A program made the position numbers and the translations under genes. A DNA stretch of 64,000 nt from Flectonema sp. DT1601. Its lineage: Eukaryota; Euglenozoa; Diplonemea; Diplonemida; Diplonemidae. Position 1 is the stretch's first letter. Every line of letters begins with the position of its first letter. A model generated the notes under the pieces. The model saw only the letters and a program-made list of their open reading frames with translations, searched no databases and was not told where the DNA came from. The stretch spans positions 62,001 through 126,000 of the forward strand of contig OZ025822.1 in assembly GCA_964019425.1 (NCBI GenBank), read 5' to 3'. This document shows positions 1 to 12,173 of this stretch, one piece after another.

Positions 1-598
1 GGTCAGACTTCCAACGATTACTTGGTTGAGTTTTTTTGTACAAAGCCACAAGCGACACAATAAGATGACATCGAAACAAAAAAATTATTTGGCTCACAAT
101 TAGAGAACGCGTGTTGCTTCCATTTTCAACGAGAAGAGAAACGGAAAAAACGCCTTCTCGTAGAACCTTCCGAAGAATAAACTACAAGAAAAAAAATTTA
201 AAAAAAAAAAAACGAAACCAAAACATGTAACGTTTAACCGTGACACGTACTCCACGCTGAGTGCAGACAATAAATGTTGACTCAGGTGACGAATTGGCTG
301 GGAAAGGGAGTCTGTGCCACACAAAATAATAAAATAAACAAACAACTTAATCGAAACATATTTGTGGAAAAAAAAAAAAAAAAAAGAAAAAAAAAACTAT
401 AGAGGGAAAGGGTACTACTATCGTCACGACATGTGTGCGGCAAAATCACTGGGAGACTTGAATAAAAAAAATGTGGAAATGGGAAAAAACAAATTTTTCA
501 ACTTTTTTTTTTTAATTATTTTTTATTCAATTTTTTTCGTTCATTTCCCCTCCCCCTTCTCTCAACAACATACCCCGTTAGTAGAATAGATTACTAGA
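1..598. other. Intergenic, no gene seen
   Basis: This stretch lies downstream of the first minus-strand gene. It is A/T-rich, with A-runs near 190-212 and 365-395 and T-runs near 495-540. The two short open frames are composed of homopolymer-derived Lys/Phe runs and look spurious. No RNA gene or conserved element was recognised. Confidence 0.5.
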
Positions 599-3500
599 CT
601 ACAACAAAATATCATTATCATCAGTTTGCTGATACGATATCAATTCGGAAGGTGCTGACTCCGTGTGATGAGCTGTTACGCTATCGCTAGGAAAATCTGA
701 ACATAAGTTATTCTGTCTATCAGCAACGTTGCCCCACTTAACTTGACTCTTACTTTTCTTATAAATAAAACAACCAGATCCGAGTAATAAAATTGATATT
801 ATGGAACCAATAATTAGAGGTGTCGACGCCTCTGATGAATCTGAGTCGGTTTTTTCTTCTTCGAATTCCTCAGGTTTTGGTGTTTCTGATATTTGTTCGT
901 CTGTTAGCATTGATTTTAAATTTCTCATCTCATTCTCTAAATCTGTGTCACCAGCAGCAGCTGTAGTGATATCTGAATCAGTTCCTGTTAATCCTAAGTC
1001 AACAGTTTCGAAGAGTTTGGAGTTTTGTTGATCTTCCATATCAAAAATAGCAATCTGTTCTTCTTCATCATCTGAAGTATCCTCAAGAACACTAATACTG
1101 TGATCCCTTCTACGAGTTGTTAGTACACCAATGACTGTACATCCCCATTTTAGTAAAGCATTCACACTCTTTGGGCACATCCTTCTTCCTGATACTCTCG
1201 GACAAGCACTGACAGGACATATCGCGAGAAGTCTTATGATTGAAGATCCTCCAGAACATCTACCGAATGTCTTTGAAAGACTCTTTGCTGATGTCGATTT
1301 CTTCTTCTTAATCTTCAAACTGTATGACGGGTAGGCAGAGCATATTGTTGTTCCTGTTGGACATTCTCCCCAAACATTTGGTTTGTTACAAATATTCTTC
1401 CCATCTTGCGAGACACAGTAGCGAACCTTTGAGACTCTATTGATCTTCGTACAGCCACAATAATCTTTAAATGTTGGATCGACATTAGACTTACAGACAG
1501 GATCAGTATTCGTACAATTGTTATTTAACTGACACTGACACTGAGATGGTGTTGTACTCAAGGTCGGATCATATTTAACAGGTGGTGGTGGAGTATAACT
1601 ACTGCACCCCGACTTGTGAGCTGCTCCAGGTTTGCAGCAGTCCGCTTGAGATGCGAATACACCGCCTGGTTTGTTCCAAGAGCTCCATTGGCATGCATTC
1701 TTGTCATTAAAACATTCTTTTGTTGGCCACCACTTTGAAGCTCTCCAGCACTGCGTAGGTTTTGTTGGTGGAGTGTGACATCCATTCTGATGAGCATTAC
1801 CTGGTTTACAACATTCTGCTTTTGTTGTGTAGACACCTGATCCCCAGTTGCAAGCACTTCGATCATTCTTACATTCTGTTGATGGGAACCACTTTGAAGC
1901 AACCCAACACCCACCAGGACTTGGACTACAAACACCTCTTTGACAAGTATCTCTGATCTGCATTGGATTCTTTTGATGATCTGTACACCAAGTTCCATCA
2001 GCTGCCGGAGGATGACTACATAATCCCTTCTTTGGATTACAAAACCCTTTAACGTGACACTTGTCTGCTGCTGTGCAGGTTACACCAGTACAGCGATTCT
2101 CAGGAATCCAACATTCGATGTCAAAGTAGTAATCAACATTCTGTACAGAACCTTCACCAGTACCACTTTTATCATGAGAATCCCATGGAGCACTGTTACG
2201 AAGTATTGGTAGAGATCCTTTTGGAATTAATACAAAACATCTTTTAGTTGAGTTGTTGTATTGAACTCCGACGATATCCCCACCAGATGCACCTCTTGCG
2301 ATTCGAAGGCACTCGTTGATTGTGGTGATTGAATCAGCTCTGCTGTGACGATATTCATTTTTGTTTCTGTCAAGGCATCGACCGGATCCAAGTTTCTGAT
2401 ATCCAGAACAACCTGAAGAACTCTTACAAGGAATTAATGAAAGTTTAGCACACTCTGGTCTAAGTTGATTGACACCACATTCTGTGTATCCAAATTGACT
2501 TGATGAACATCTGATTACTTCTCCACTTGATTTGTGTTCAAACTTACCTCGACAGCCTTGGTCTGCAAAGATCTTTCCATTTGAGGCGTAACCGAAGTTC
2601 TTATGAAGTTCACAAGGAGTCTTTCCATAGTCTCCAGTTACAATTAATTCACAATCAGTTGAACCAGAACAGAATCCGTGAGTACAAATATCACTTCCTG
2701 TTAATGGATTGTTATCATCACAAGGAGAACCATCAGGTAGCTTTACTACAACACAAATACCTCTTTGGGGATCACATTCTGATTTCACACAACTGTTGGG
2801 TTGACTTGGGCAATGAACACCAAGACAAAGATCTGAACCTTTACAAATACCATTCATACAGATATCATTACCAGTTAAATCATCTCCATCATCACATGGA
2901 CTGTTCGATGGTTTTGAAGGGAATTGACAGTTTCCGGTTTGGAAATCACAAGTTCCAGTTGCAATACACTGCTGTGAAGCTTGAACAGAACAATCTACAT
3001 TAAGGCAGAGATTGACACCAACACAGGTATCAGATGTACCACTACAAACATCATTTACAGTCGTCACATCACCATCATCACAGACAGTGTTTGCTGGTTG
3101 ATAAAGAGAGTCTTCACAGAGACCTGTTTGAGGGTTGCAGACTCTACTTGCAACACAAGGTGATGTGACTGAACATGTTATACTTGAGCAAAGGGCAATT
3201 CCACTGCAGACTCCTGGGGCTGCTCTGTTGCAAACATCATCTTTTGTGGATGGGTCGTTGTCATCACAAGGGATCATAGTAGTGACGACTGGGTTGGTAC
3301 AAATTCCTGTTTGTACATCACAAACACCAACTGTATGACAAGTATCCATCGCTGTACAAACAACACCAACACAGTTATCAGTTCCAGCACAGGTTCCTTG
3401 ACCATCACATATGTCGGAGACAGTTTGAGGATTTCCATCAAAACACGACATTCCAGATGGTTGAAAAACAGTACTACAAACACCTGTTAAAGGATTACAC

Positions 3501-4790
3501 TGTCCTATTCCATGACATTGTGATGCTGCTTGGCATACAACACCAACACAATTATTTATTCCATTACAGTTACCGTTTCCATCACATTGGTCTGAAGCAG
3601 TCATTGGGTTACCGTCATCACATGCCGCTCCCATTGTTTTTGGCATATTGACACAGCTTGGAACATAAACACCATTCTGTAACTTTACAACACAACTCCC
3701 AAGCATGTGACACTGTGATGGAGCTGGGCAAGCGAAGTTAACACATGGACGGTTTCCAGCGCAGGTGGCTTGGGAGTTGCAAATGTCGTTGTAGGTGGTG
3801 GCATCTCCATCGTCACATACCACACCAGATGGTTTTGTTGGATTGCTGCAGAGTCCTGTACCCTGATTGCATACTCCGATAGTGTTACATTGAGAGAGTG
3901 CTGTACAAGTTACTCCTGCACACATATCAGTTCCCTGACAAACACCTCCTGCGATACAGATATCATTAATAGTAATGTGATTACCATCATTACATGAAGT
4001 ACCAGTTGGTTTTAATGGATTATTACACTTTGCTGTTCCAACACCATTCACTACATTAACAACACAACTGCCAGCACTGTTACATTGTGATGTGGCTGGA
4101 CACTGTACTCTATCACAAGGCTTGTTACCAATACAAATACCATGTCTATTACACTTATCATTGTAAGTACTTGGGTCTCTATCATCACAAACAGATCCTG
4201 TAGCCATATTAACTTGAGCAGAGCAACCAGTTGATGGATTACAAGGAAGTTGAACTTTACAAGCAGCAGCAGCAGGACAGGTAACGGTTAAACAAATATT
4301 ACACGGAGGTGAGTTGACTGGAAGAACTTTCGTTGCTCGTTGAGCATTTAGTGTGGCGTCGTCTTTTGGAACACCTGCAAACATACAACTCAGATACGAC
4401 ATGTGACCAACAGAGTCACCATCAGTACAGTATTCACAAGAGAATGAAGTAGCTCCAGTCCATAAGAGTGCACTCAGTTGTTTATCAGATGTTCCCAATG
4501 CGTACCATTCATCTACTGGTTCTCTTGCAGCCCACTCATCACTACCGCTGTAGTAGTTTAGAAAGAACGCTTCTGCTCCAGCTCCTGATAGTCCTTGTCT
4601 GCAAGCACCCCCAGTAACGACTCCTGTTGACATTCCATTCACATGTTTTATTGCACATGCTCCGTGTAGGCTTCTCTTTTCATTTATTCTCTGGGTCAAT
4701 TTATTTGCGTGTTGTTGAGACAGCTGATGAAGTTGTGGCTGTGCTGATACCACCGACAGCAGTGTCGCTCCAAGCAACAACGCTGGCCGC

Positions 4791-4792
<2 letters not shown>
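599..4792 (-). CDS. Giant secreted/membrane Cys-rich protein with CAP-like N-terminus and DUF3011-like module
   Basis: The 1,397-residue single-exon product is probably a type I surface protein; its ligand is unknown. Residues 1-18 form a signal peptide ending SAQP. Residues about 30-125 resemble a degenerate CAP/SCP domain (an ALLWTGATSFSCEYC-type strand followed by YLSC). From about 160 to 700 there are roughly a dozen repeats of 45-60 residues, built on CDDGD/N..T..D.C and C..V.C....QC. Residues about 715-800 match a DUF3011-like pattern (DQGCRGKF, IRCSSSQFGYTEC). Two CW.ASKW.P..EC modules follow at about 985-1090. Next come a short basic stretch, an acidic linker, a membrane helix near 1322-1343 and a tail of about 53 residues. 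The stop is TAG. The ATG follows directly on an A-run. Domain names are my pattern matches: the CAP call is tentative, and the Cys repeats and topology are clear. Confidence 0.85.
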
Positions 4793-4824
<32 letters not shown>

Positions 4825-5438
4825 TTTTTTTTTTTGTTGTGTCCTTTTAAGGGAAATAAAAAATTACACAAAACATAAAATTATAAAAAACTCCCGACAA
4901 GCAATGGTTGCTGCTTATCAACTGCAATGAACTACTACGAATGGCAGTCCAGTAACGAAAACCAAATATAAAAGATGACCGTGAGAAACTAGCTGGCTTG
5001 ACTGCAATCAATTTTATCATAGAATAAATATCAGAGTGACTTCAGTGATGGCAGATTCTGCAAACGACCGACATGAGCGAAACCAAAAGGGAGGTAACTT
5101 GATACTAATATTAAATGGAAAGCAACTCGCAACCGGCTAAAACGAATAATTCGGTCGAACCCTGTTGCAATATAAGAAAATCAACACTTGGTATCGATAA
5201 AAAATCCCATATGTGCTCTCGAATGGGGCCGCAACAGGTTGAGGACCCCCCCATGCCCTGTAACCCGTTACAGCGTAACACTTCAAAATCAAGTAAATAT
5301 TAAAGGGAAATTAAAAAAAAAGAAAAAAGTATTTTTGCAAAAATAATCAAGGAAATAAAAACGGGAGGAGGGCATTAAAAAGAATGCTCCTTTCTCTCCC
5401 TCATTCTCCTTCATTCTCTTTTTTAATCACTTTATGAC
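4793..5438. other. Intergenic with long T-tract
   Basis: This is the 5' flank of the Cys-rich surface gene and the 3' flank of the X8 gene. It opens with a run of about 35 T on the plus strand (A in the sense direction), directly before the ATG at 4792. A short plus-strand frame at 5115-5303 has no recognisable features. No RNA gene was seen. Confidence 0.5.
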
Positions 5439-5984
5439 TCACATGCAAGGCTCTACTTCAGTCGTACCACTGAATTCGCAAGCGGTAGTTGGTTGAGCAC
5501 ATCTGTAGACCTGGTAGTAGGTATTGACAGCCCAGTTTGCGTGATCTCTAGTGGTGTTTGGAAAGTATGCAGCACCACCTGGTCTGATGGCAACACATAA
5601 CTCACCAAGCTGACCAACACCAGGACCACATAAGTACCCAAGGGTGTTTAATAATTGTTGGTTTGTAGCAGTTGGTTTGTTAACACACTTCACACAGTTA
5701 GTTGTACAGTTTACGAGGTAAGCAGCTCCGTTAAATGAACAAGAAGCACTTCCTCCACTCTCATGAGCAACATAGTACTGGTTAAAAGCATAGTCACAAT
5801 GAGCGTAGATAGTATTCGGGTAAAACTCAGCTCCTCCCTGGTTAATCGGAGCACAGTTTACATCACCAGTTGAACAAGCATATGACAGAGCACCTCCCAA
5901 CACGGAAGGTGACTTACTACGATCAGCTACACAGATGAGGGTGCTGTTAACTGCTAAGATTGTTGCGGTAATAAGGCTCAACAT
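5439..5984 (-). CDS. Secreted protein with two X8 (CBM43-like) domains
   Basis: The 181-residue product has a hydrophobic signal-type N-terminus (residues 1-20). It then consists almost entirely of two tandem X8 modules, at about 22-95 and 97-181. Each carries the family's signature: L.YAC or LGYLCG, C.PI.QGGA or C.AIRPGGA, PNT.Y.H or PNTTRDHA, YAFNQYY or WAVNTYY, and a late SCSF or ACEF. X8 domains in plants and fungi bind beta-1,3-glucan, either alone or fused to glucanases or glucanosyltransferases. There is no catalytic domain and no GPI-type hydrophobic tail, so the likely role is soluble glucan binding in a wall, cyst or food vacuole (inference). The stop is TGA. The start context is AATAATG after an A-run. 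Confidence 0.85.
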   Translation of the reverse strand: MLSLITATILAVNSTLICVADRSKSPSVLGGALSYACSTGDVNCAPINQGGAEFYPNTIYAHCDYAFNQYYVAHESGGSASCSFNGAAYLVNCTTNCVKCVNKPTATNQQLLNTLGYLCGPGVGQLGELCVAIRPGGAAYFPNTTRDHANWAVNTYYQVYRCAQPTTACEFSGTTEVEPCM

Positions 5985-6414
5985 TATTAGTATTTTTTTT
6001 ATTTTTTTTTTTTGTCTGAAAGAGAAAAAAAAAAAATTAAGAAACTATTTTGGTATTTTAATTGTAATTAATATTTCTCATTTCCTTCTCTCATCATCAG
6101 TATGGTGTAGATGTAGGTCAACTCAATTATTGGATTGTGTTAGTGTTTCTGTTAGGTAAGCATAATAAAATAGATGACACAATTTGTAATAAATAAAAAA
6201 AAAAAAATTAAATATAAGAAAGAAAAAAAAAAAACCGAAGAGCAGAAAACTATTAACGAATATTTACAAAAAAAACAGATTAAAACACATCCCTCAGGGA
6301 GTCTTAACCACAAAAAAAATTCCCTAATGTTCGAAATCAGCACTACAGCGATGCTATAAAAGTTGTGTAAGTAAGGCAATGCGATAATTATATTCATCTC
6401 AAGAATAGATCTCA
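5985..6414. other. Intergenic; carries a motif shared with 29.58 kb
   Basis: This lies between the X8 gene and CFAP206. A/T homopolymers occupy 5993-6036 and 6190-6235. At about 6089-6113 the plus strand reads TCTCATCATCAGTATGGTGTAGA, which recurs minus one CAT at about 29577-29598. It is followed here by an imperfect hairpin (AAC.CAAT / ATTG.GTT, about 6121-6145). See the finding on this motif. Confidence 0.45.
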
Positions 6415-8361
6415 TTACTGATTGAACTCTAATTTAACAACCTGAACTCTCTGATTAGGATGACCTCTCAATCCTTTTATGTATTGAACCTTTTTACTTG
6501 GTTGTGTTGCTTTTGATAACATAGTTTGAGTATCTTGAGTCTTAGGAAGGAATGTTTGCGTATCATTATCCCTACGCATATGACTTAATGTGGTTTGCGA
6601 AGAATGAGTTTTTTTCGATCGAAGATTTGCGACTTTGAGAGCAAGACGACGAAGTTCCCATTCGTTCCATTCATATTTATGATCTCTGTGAGAATCGATG
6701 TGACCAGTTTGAGAATGAGAATCAACTTTTATAACTTCTTTTGGAGCTACATTCAAACGAGTTCCCTGTAGATATATTTCCTTAGGAAGTTCATTCTGTA
6801 AACCGATCAAATGAGTCAATTCACTCTGAGCTGAACACTGATCGAGTAACGACTGACTTAAATACTTCACAGGATCTCTAGCAAAAGCTTTAAGTAAACG
6901 TTCACTTGAGAAAGCGTAGTATGATGAATTAGACACCAAGTATAGATATCCTGGTGATTTCGTACCCTTCTTTCCATCAACTAAGAGGCTTATATCAATC
7001 AAAGAAGCAATACAGAAACCGTTAAATTCAAGAGCAGCACCATCAGGCAGCTCTTCGAAGTATGTTATTGCCGGGTTTTGAATCTCTCCTTGGATCAAAG
7101 CTCTATTTGGGATCTGTTCTTCCGCATGGGTTTGAAGAGCTGCTTCGATATCTGATGGATTTAGTGTACTTCTGTAGGGAGATTGGTATGCGACTACGAG
7201 GTCCAGTAGTTTTTTACCATCAGAAATCTCTCTCCAAATGCTCCTGAAATCATCCCAAGCATCACTAATGTCTATAAACTTTGGATAAATATGAGACTTT
7301 GGTACACTACTATTGTGTGATACCATTTCTTGAATCTTAACAACAAGCTCATCCCAAGTTGGTTGAATTGTCGTAAGTCGTTTTTGATTCTCTTCGAGTA
7401 GCTTTAATATACTTTTGAGATAAACCCAATATTGTTTTCTATTAATGTACTCTTCAACCAGACGCTGTCTTCCATCATTGCTTGCTTGCATACTTGGTGT
7501 TGTTAGTACTACTTGATAGTGAAAACTTAACTTCTCCGCTTCTTGCAAATGCTGCTTACACGTAGACATTGCGTGTTTTACTAATTGTTCTGATTCTGTT
7601 GGGAGAGAAGGGATTCCTGCTCCACCCTGTTGGTGTTGTTGTTGTTTTGTAAAATTGTGATTCAACGTTACTTAAGTTTTTTGAAGAAAATAATATTTTT
7701 AATACCTTCTGACTTTCTTTATTAAATAATCGAATCCCCCAAACAATTCTCCACAACTCGTCAAGTTGTTTTGCTTTGTCTTCCAACTGTTTATTTTTAT
7801 TTTATTTTTTTAATTTTTTTTTAAAAAAGATTTTTTTAAAAAAGATTCAACAAATAACAAGCATACCTTCTGTGAAATAAACGGTGCGATGGAACCTCTC
7901 GGAATAACAGATTCCAGTGCAGTCATTGTTTCTTTTTGTACCAAATCATTCGTTGATGAGAATAGTCTGCTCTCATGAAGAACGTAGAGAGTCATATCAC
8001 TTAGGACTTGATTCGGATCTGTTTTAGAACAGACTTCTTGAATAAGTTGTTGTGTCTTAGCGCGGTGTTGAATTTCTTCAGTACGAGATCTGTTTAGCTG
8101 TTCTTGTTTCATTGTTGTTACACTTGCTTGAAGTTTAAATGTTTCTAAGCTAGGGCAATCACTCTTAGTTAAGTTCACCACTGCTTTGTCTACCAGAGCT
8201 TCGATTCTCTCAGGTGATAGCTCTACCGTTTTTGCTGCGTCTTTTTCATCCTTTAGCAGCTGTGCTTTTAAATAAAAATGAGCCAACGATGCTGATACCA
8301 CAAACCCATGCCTCCCACACTGTGAAACGATCTCCTGTACTATCGTTTGAGTGATGTCCAT
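6415..8361 (-). CDS. CFAP206: CFAP206 (axonemal radial-spoke-associated protein), three exons
   Basis: The spliced product is about 595 residues, close to animal and algal CFAP206 (human about 620). Exons are 8361-7867, 7786-7706 and 7626-6415, all joined in phase 0. Intron 1 is 7866-7787 (GTATGC..AACAG) and intron 2 is 7705-7627 (GTATTA..AACAG). The joined exon 2 carries the family segment DELWRIVWGIRLFNK. Exon 3 holds the central domain with EFNGFC and the C-terminal hallmark HKYEWNEWELRRLALK followed by LSHMRRDNDTQTFLPK. In the family, the protein sits at the base of radial spoke 2 and the dynein arm on doublet microtubules, and supports regular beating. This is the strongest evidence that the organism is flagellated. 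The stop is TAA. Intron 3' ends are A-rich rather than pyrimidine-rich. Confidence 0.95.
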
Positions 8362-8813
8362 TTTATGTTATTTTATTTTTTTTGGAAGCACTGATAAAAA
8401 TTAAAATCAACAAAAGAAAACATAAAAAAGAGAGAAAAAAAACCAGATGGCGTTCGACAACGAGAGTGGTTGTTCAAGAGTCATATCATCACAATGAGTA
8501 GATGTTAGAATTTGTAGAAAGAAAAAATAGAAAACAAAAACAGTCAACTAAACAAAACCGTTACCCACCTCTATTTATGCGCCACCAGTGCGAATTTAAA
8601 CGAGAAAATGGGTCAAGTTACGCTACCACGATTCCGATTCTCTTTCTACCGGTTTTGGTACAAAAGAAGAACTAATAACTTAGAAAGAAAATGAAAAAAA
8701 ACTCAATTTTTTTTTTTTTTTTGAATTTGAAAAAGACGTCAATGGGAAAATCACTGGAGAGTTGACTAGTTTCTCTACGAAGGACAAGTACTTTCAAAAA
8801 ATGCAAAAAAACT

Positions 8814-8844
<31 letters not shown>

Positions 8845-9028
8845 CCAAATATTTGTTTTTTATAAAAAAAATTGTAATGTCAATTCATAAAAAAAACATA
8901 ATATCTTTACTGTTTTCGTAATAGAACAGAAGAAAAGGTTTAGAACAGGCATCGAACTAAAATGAGAAGCGAGAAAGTTCTGATATTCAGCGATGTGATT
9001 ACAGTGATTCTGTAGATCATTTATTTGA
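8362..9028. other. Intergenic, no gene seen
   Basis: This is A/T-rich spacer upstream of CFAP206 and downstream of the BTB-ankyrin gene. T-runs on the plus strand lie at about 8706-8722 and 8820-8844. No coding or RNA signature was recognised. Confidence 0.5.
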
Positions 9029-11854
9029 TTACTTTCCCTTTCTAAGGCAAGCCATAATCTCATCACTACAAAAAAGTGCTGCTGTATGTACAAGAGAATT
9101 GTTTTCTGCTTTGACAGTCGTTTTTGCACCGGCATCCACTAGCATCTGAACGATTTCTAACGAGACTTGTGAACAACTAACTGCAATGAAAAGAGCTGTT
9201 AAGCCGTTAGGACGGAGGAGGTTTACATCACTTCCAGCATCGATTAAACAGCGGATTATTTTAGGATTACATGTCCGACATGCGAACATCAAAGGAGATT
9301 CATATTGAGGTGAGACTGTCGCGTTGACATCAGCTCCAGCAGCAATGACTAAAGCAACACTTTCCGAATCGTCTTCCTCAATCAACCTTACAAGAGGATG
9401 ACTAATGTAAGCTCCATTCTTACTACCGCTAACAGCGTTTGCTCCAGCTTGAATCAGTTCTTTCATAATAATCCTGTCTTTGTGTTTAATCGCCATGTTT
9501 AAAGGTGTTTCATCGTCGCAAACCACATCAAAATTAGCTCCAGCTTCAATAAGTAATTTAGTTACGGGCAATGAATTTCTTTTAATCGCCATGTGCAGTG
9601 GAGTTTGATTCTTGTAAACAACTTCAGTATTAACACCAGCCTTTATGAGGATATCAACATACGCTACTCCTCTTAGTGTTGCCAAGTGAATCAAACTCCA
9701 TCCTTTAGGTAATTGTTCGTTGGGATCAGCACCGGCGTTTAAAAGACTGGTCATGGCTGATTTATCACCTCTTTGAAACGCTTGTAATAGAGGTGTTCTA
9801 CCATGACCGCTTGTAGACTTAACGCATGCTCCGCAAAATACAAGTTTATCAACAATTCTTGGATGTGATGCTTTTGCTAATAAATTTGGTGAATCAGTTT
9901 TAATGTCAATATTGAATTGCAACAACTCAATAACCATTTTGTAAGATGATTTTTCAACTGCAATTTCCAATGCTGACACGAGAACTTCCTTCGGTATTGG
10001 TAGCAGTTGATTTTCAATATTTCTTTTATTTTTTAATTCTTGATCGTGAAACGATAAAATATATTTTAAAATTGGCATTGAAGAATGACTTGCCGCGATA
10101 TACACTGCTGTTCTTTTTATTTTTTCACTACAGAGTTTCTCTTCACCGGGTTCCAACGTCGTGTTGTAAGTTAAATCTGCTCCACAGTCGACTAGTTTAT
10201 AAACAGCCTCAGTATTCCCTGTTCGAATCGCTTCAAGAAGACACGTGTTGTCGTTAATTGGAATGTTAACTAACTCTGATACGTTATCACAATTCGATAA
10301 AATGATATTTAAATTTGAGATATTTCTCACCCCCGATGCAGTTAGCAGCATCAATGTTGTAACCGGTTGTGGTCTAATTTTAAAAACTGCTTCCAAATAC
10401 TCGATGCTTAACAACGGTATTTTAAGGAGAAAATTAACAAGTTGAACGTCATTGTTGACTAACGGGACCCTTTCTATTGACAACAACATTGAAAATAAAT
10501 TCAATTCTTCTTTCTTAGCAGAGAAGAACAACAGTGAAGACAATCCCGGTAGAGAATCTCCAATCACGCTGACTTCTTCATTTACGATGAGTTCGACTAC
10601 TTTACTTGAAAATTGGATGTTCCGTTTTAATGAGCATCGATGAGCATTCGCATCAAAGGCAAAGTTATTGTTCAGAAGTTTCTTTACTACAGAAAGCTTC
10701 TGACCGTCAATCGCAATGGAAAGTACTGAGTTCTTTTCATGTTTAATCTTTTCTCCAGAGTGTTCAAGAAGCAAGTCTAAAGTATCATAATTATCTGACT
10801 GAAGTTCTCTAATATAAAGACCTAATGCTTTAGAAGTAACTTTAGCACCCTCTTTAACTAATAATTCGATGCTAGCAGTGTTTCCACTTTCTATAGCATC
10901 AATCAGGATATCTGCAGAGGTTACATCAACACCACAATCAATAAACTCTTGGATTACGTCTGTTGGTGCTGATGTTTGTAAAGCACATCTGATTGGTGAG
11001 ACTCCATATTGATCACAACATTCATAGTCAGCTCCAGCCATGATAAGTGTTCGTAACATGTTATAATTATTAAATGAAATTGCTTGGCAGATGTATGGAT
11101 GTTCTCCGGCACTCAAATCAGCATCTGCTGCTGTTAAGTATTTCACTACATTCAGTTGATTTGTTGCGACTGCTACAGCGATTGGAGTGACGTTGCTTTC
11201 AGAGACGTTTACGTCAGCTCCTTGTTTTATTAGTATTCTGGCCATCTCTTCATTGCGAGAACGGATTACTTTAATTAAAACAGGAACTCCATCTGAATCA
11301 CGTGCATTGATGTCTGCTCCTGAAGAGACTATTTCCTTTACTAATTCAGTGTCTCCAGATTCAACAGCGAACATAAAAGGTGTTTCTCCTTTTTCATTCA
11401 CAGTTTTACTCATTGCATCCGTTGCTAATATTTCAGCGTTGCCGCAAGCAACGACGTCTTCGTAAGTTATGTCTCCCGCAGCAACAGCTTTCTTTGCAAT
11501 TAAGCATATTAATTTGTACGCTGGGCATTTACACTGCCGTCCCCAACCTTGAACTATAGAAATGTATTGCTGATCAATTCCGTAGTATTTCATGTTTTTA
11601 AGTAGAAGAACTCTTTTTATTTCTTCAATTTCTTTGTATCCCTCAACAATATCACCCGTTTCGTATAACAGCATGTTGTGGATGAGAGAGAAGTCTTCGA
11701 CTCTGTGTTGGATATGAATAGTTCCGGTTTCATTCTCTTCGCAATCGGTGTCAAACAAGAATCTGAAATACGACGCTTTCTCGAGAGCTGCTGATGCTGT
11801 TTTTATCGTTACGCCATCACTTGTAACAACGTTGTAGTCAACGTGTGGTGCCAT
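9029..11854 (-). CDS. BTB/POZ-like domain plus ankyrin-repeat protein
   Basis: A single exon encodes 941 residues. Residues about 5-100 resemble a BTB/POZ domain: a TSDGVTIKT start, YFRFLFDTD, a histidine strand HIQHRVEDF, and LLYETGDIVEG. About 20 ankyrin repeats follow from about 150 to the end. Many have the canonical G.TPLH.A / ..V..LL..GAD pattern (for example NQTPLHMAIKRNSLPVTKLL, ADVNA, GADPNE). Repeats in the middle third are more degenerate. In BTB-ankyrin families the BTB part can dimerise or bind cullin-3 and the repeats bind a client. An adaptor role is inferred only. The stop is TAA. The start context is TAAAATAAAATGG after an A-run. Confidence 0.9.
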   Translation of the reverse strand: MAPHVDYNVVTSDGVTIKTASAALEKASYFRFLFDTDCEENETGTIHIQHRVEDFSLIHNMLLYETGDIVEGYKEIEEIKRVLLLKNMKYYGIDQQYISIVQGWGRQCKCPAYKLICLIAKKAVAAGDITYEDVVACGNAEILATDAMSKTVNEKGETPFMFAVESGDTELVKEIVSSGADINARDSDGVPVLIKVIRSRNEEMARILIKQGADVNVSESNVTPIAVAVATNQLNVVKYLTAADADLSAGEHPYICQAISFNNYNMLRTLIMAGADYECCDQYGVSPIRCALQTSAPTDVIQEFIDCGVDVTSADILIDAIESGNTASIELLVKEGAKVTSKALGLYIRELQSDNYDTLDLLLEHSGEKIKHEKNSVLSIAIDGQKLSVVKKLLNNNFAFDANAHRCSLKRNIQFSSKVVELIVNEEVSVIGDSLPGLSSLLFFSAKKEELNLFSMLLSIERVPLVNNDVQLVNFLLKIPLLSIEYLEAVFKIRPQPVTTLMLLTASGVRNISNLNIILSNCDNVSELVNIPINDNTCLLEAIRTGNTEAVYKLVDCGADLTYNTTLEPGEEKLCSEKIKRTAVYIAASHSSMPILKYILSFHDQELKNKRNIENQLLPIPKEVLVSALEIAVEKSSYKMVIELLQFNIDIKTDSPNLLAKASHPRIVDKLVFCGACVKSTSGHGRTPLLQAFQRGDKSAMTSLLNAGADPNEQLPKGWSLIHLATLRGVAYVDILIKAGVNTEVVYKNQTPLHMAIKRNSLPVTKLLIEAGANFDVVCDDETPLNMAIKHKDRIIMKELIQAGANAVSGSKNGAYISHPLVRLIEEDDSESVALVIAAGADVNATVSPQYESPLMFACRTCNPKIIRCLIDAGSDVNLLRPNGLTALFIAVSCSQVSLEIVQMLVDAGAKTTVKAENNSLVHTAALFCSDEIMACLRKGK

Positions 11855-12173
11855 TTTATTTTACTTTTTTTTTTTCTCCCTCTCTTAAAAAAAATTTTCA
11901 TTTTTTTTTTCCAATTTTTATAAATCGAATTATTACAAAGATGATGCCAGCTCCGAAGAGAATCAAAAAATTAAAAGAATCACAGCTCAGTCAATACAGA
12001 TCTTTTTTTTTTTTTTTTTTTTTTTTTTAAGAATTATTATACACAAAGAGGTCACGCATTATTGCGTTCCTTACAGTACGGACTTATCAAAAACAGTTGA
12101 TCACGATGATCCAATCAAAGTGATTCCTGATTGGTTAAAAACGAAGAGAGTCGACCACAAGTACTCTACAGGT
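11855..12173. other. Intergenic, homopolymer-rich
   Basis: This is spacer between the BTB-ankyrin gene start and the C2-protein gene end. T-runs on the plus strand lie at 11864-11876 and 12002-12028. No gene or structured element was seen. Confidence 0.5.

Noticed and set aside
5115..5303. Plus-strand 62-codon frame
   Set aside because: It is short, featureless, in a spacer, and opposite to the strand of all supported genes.
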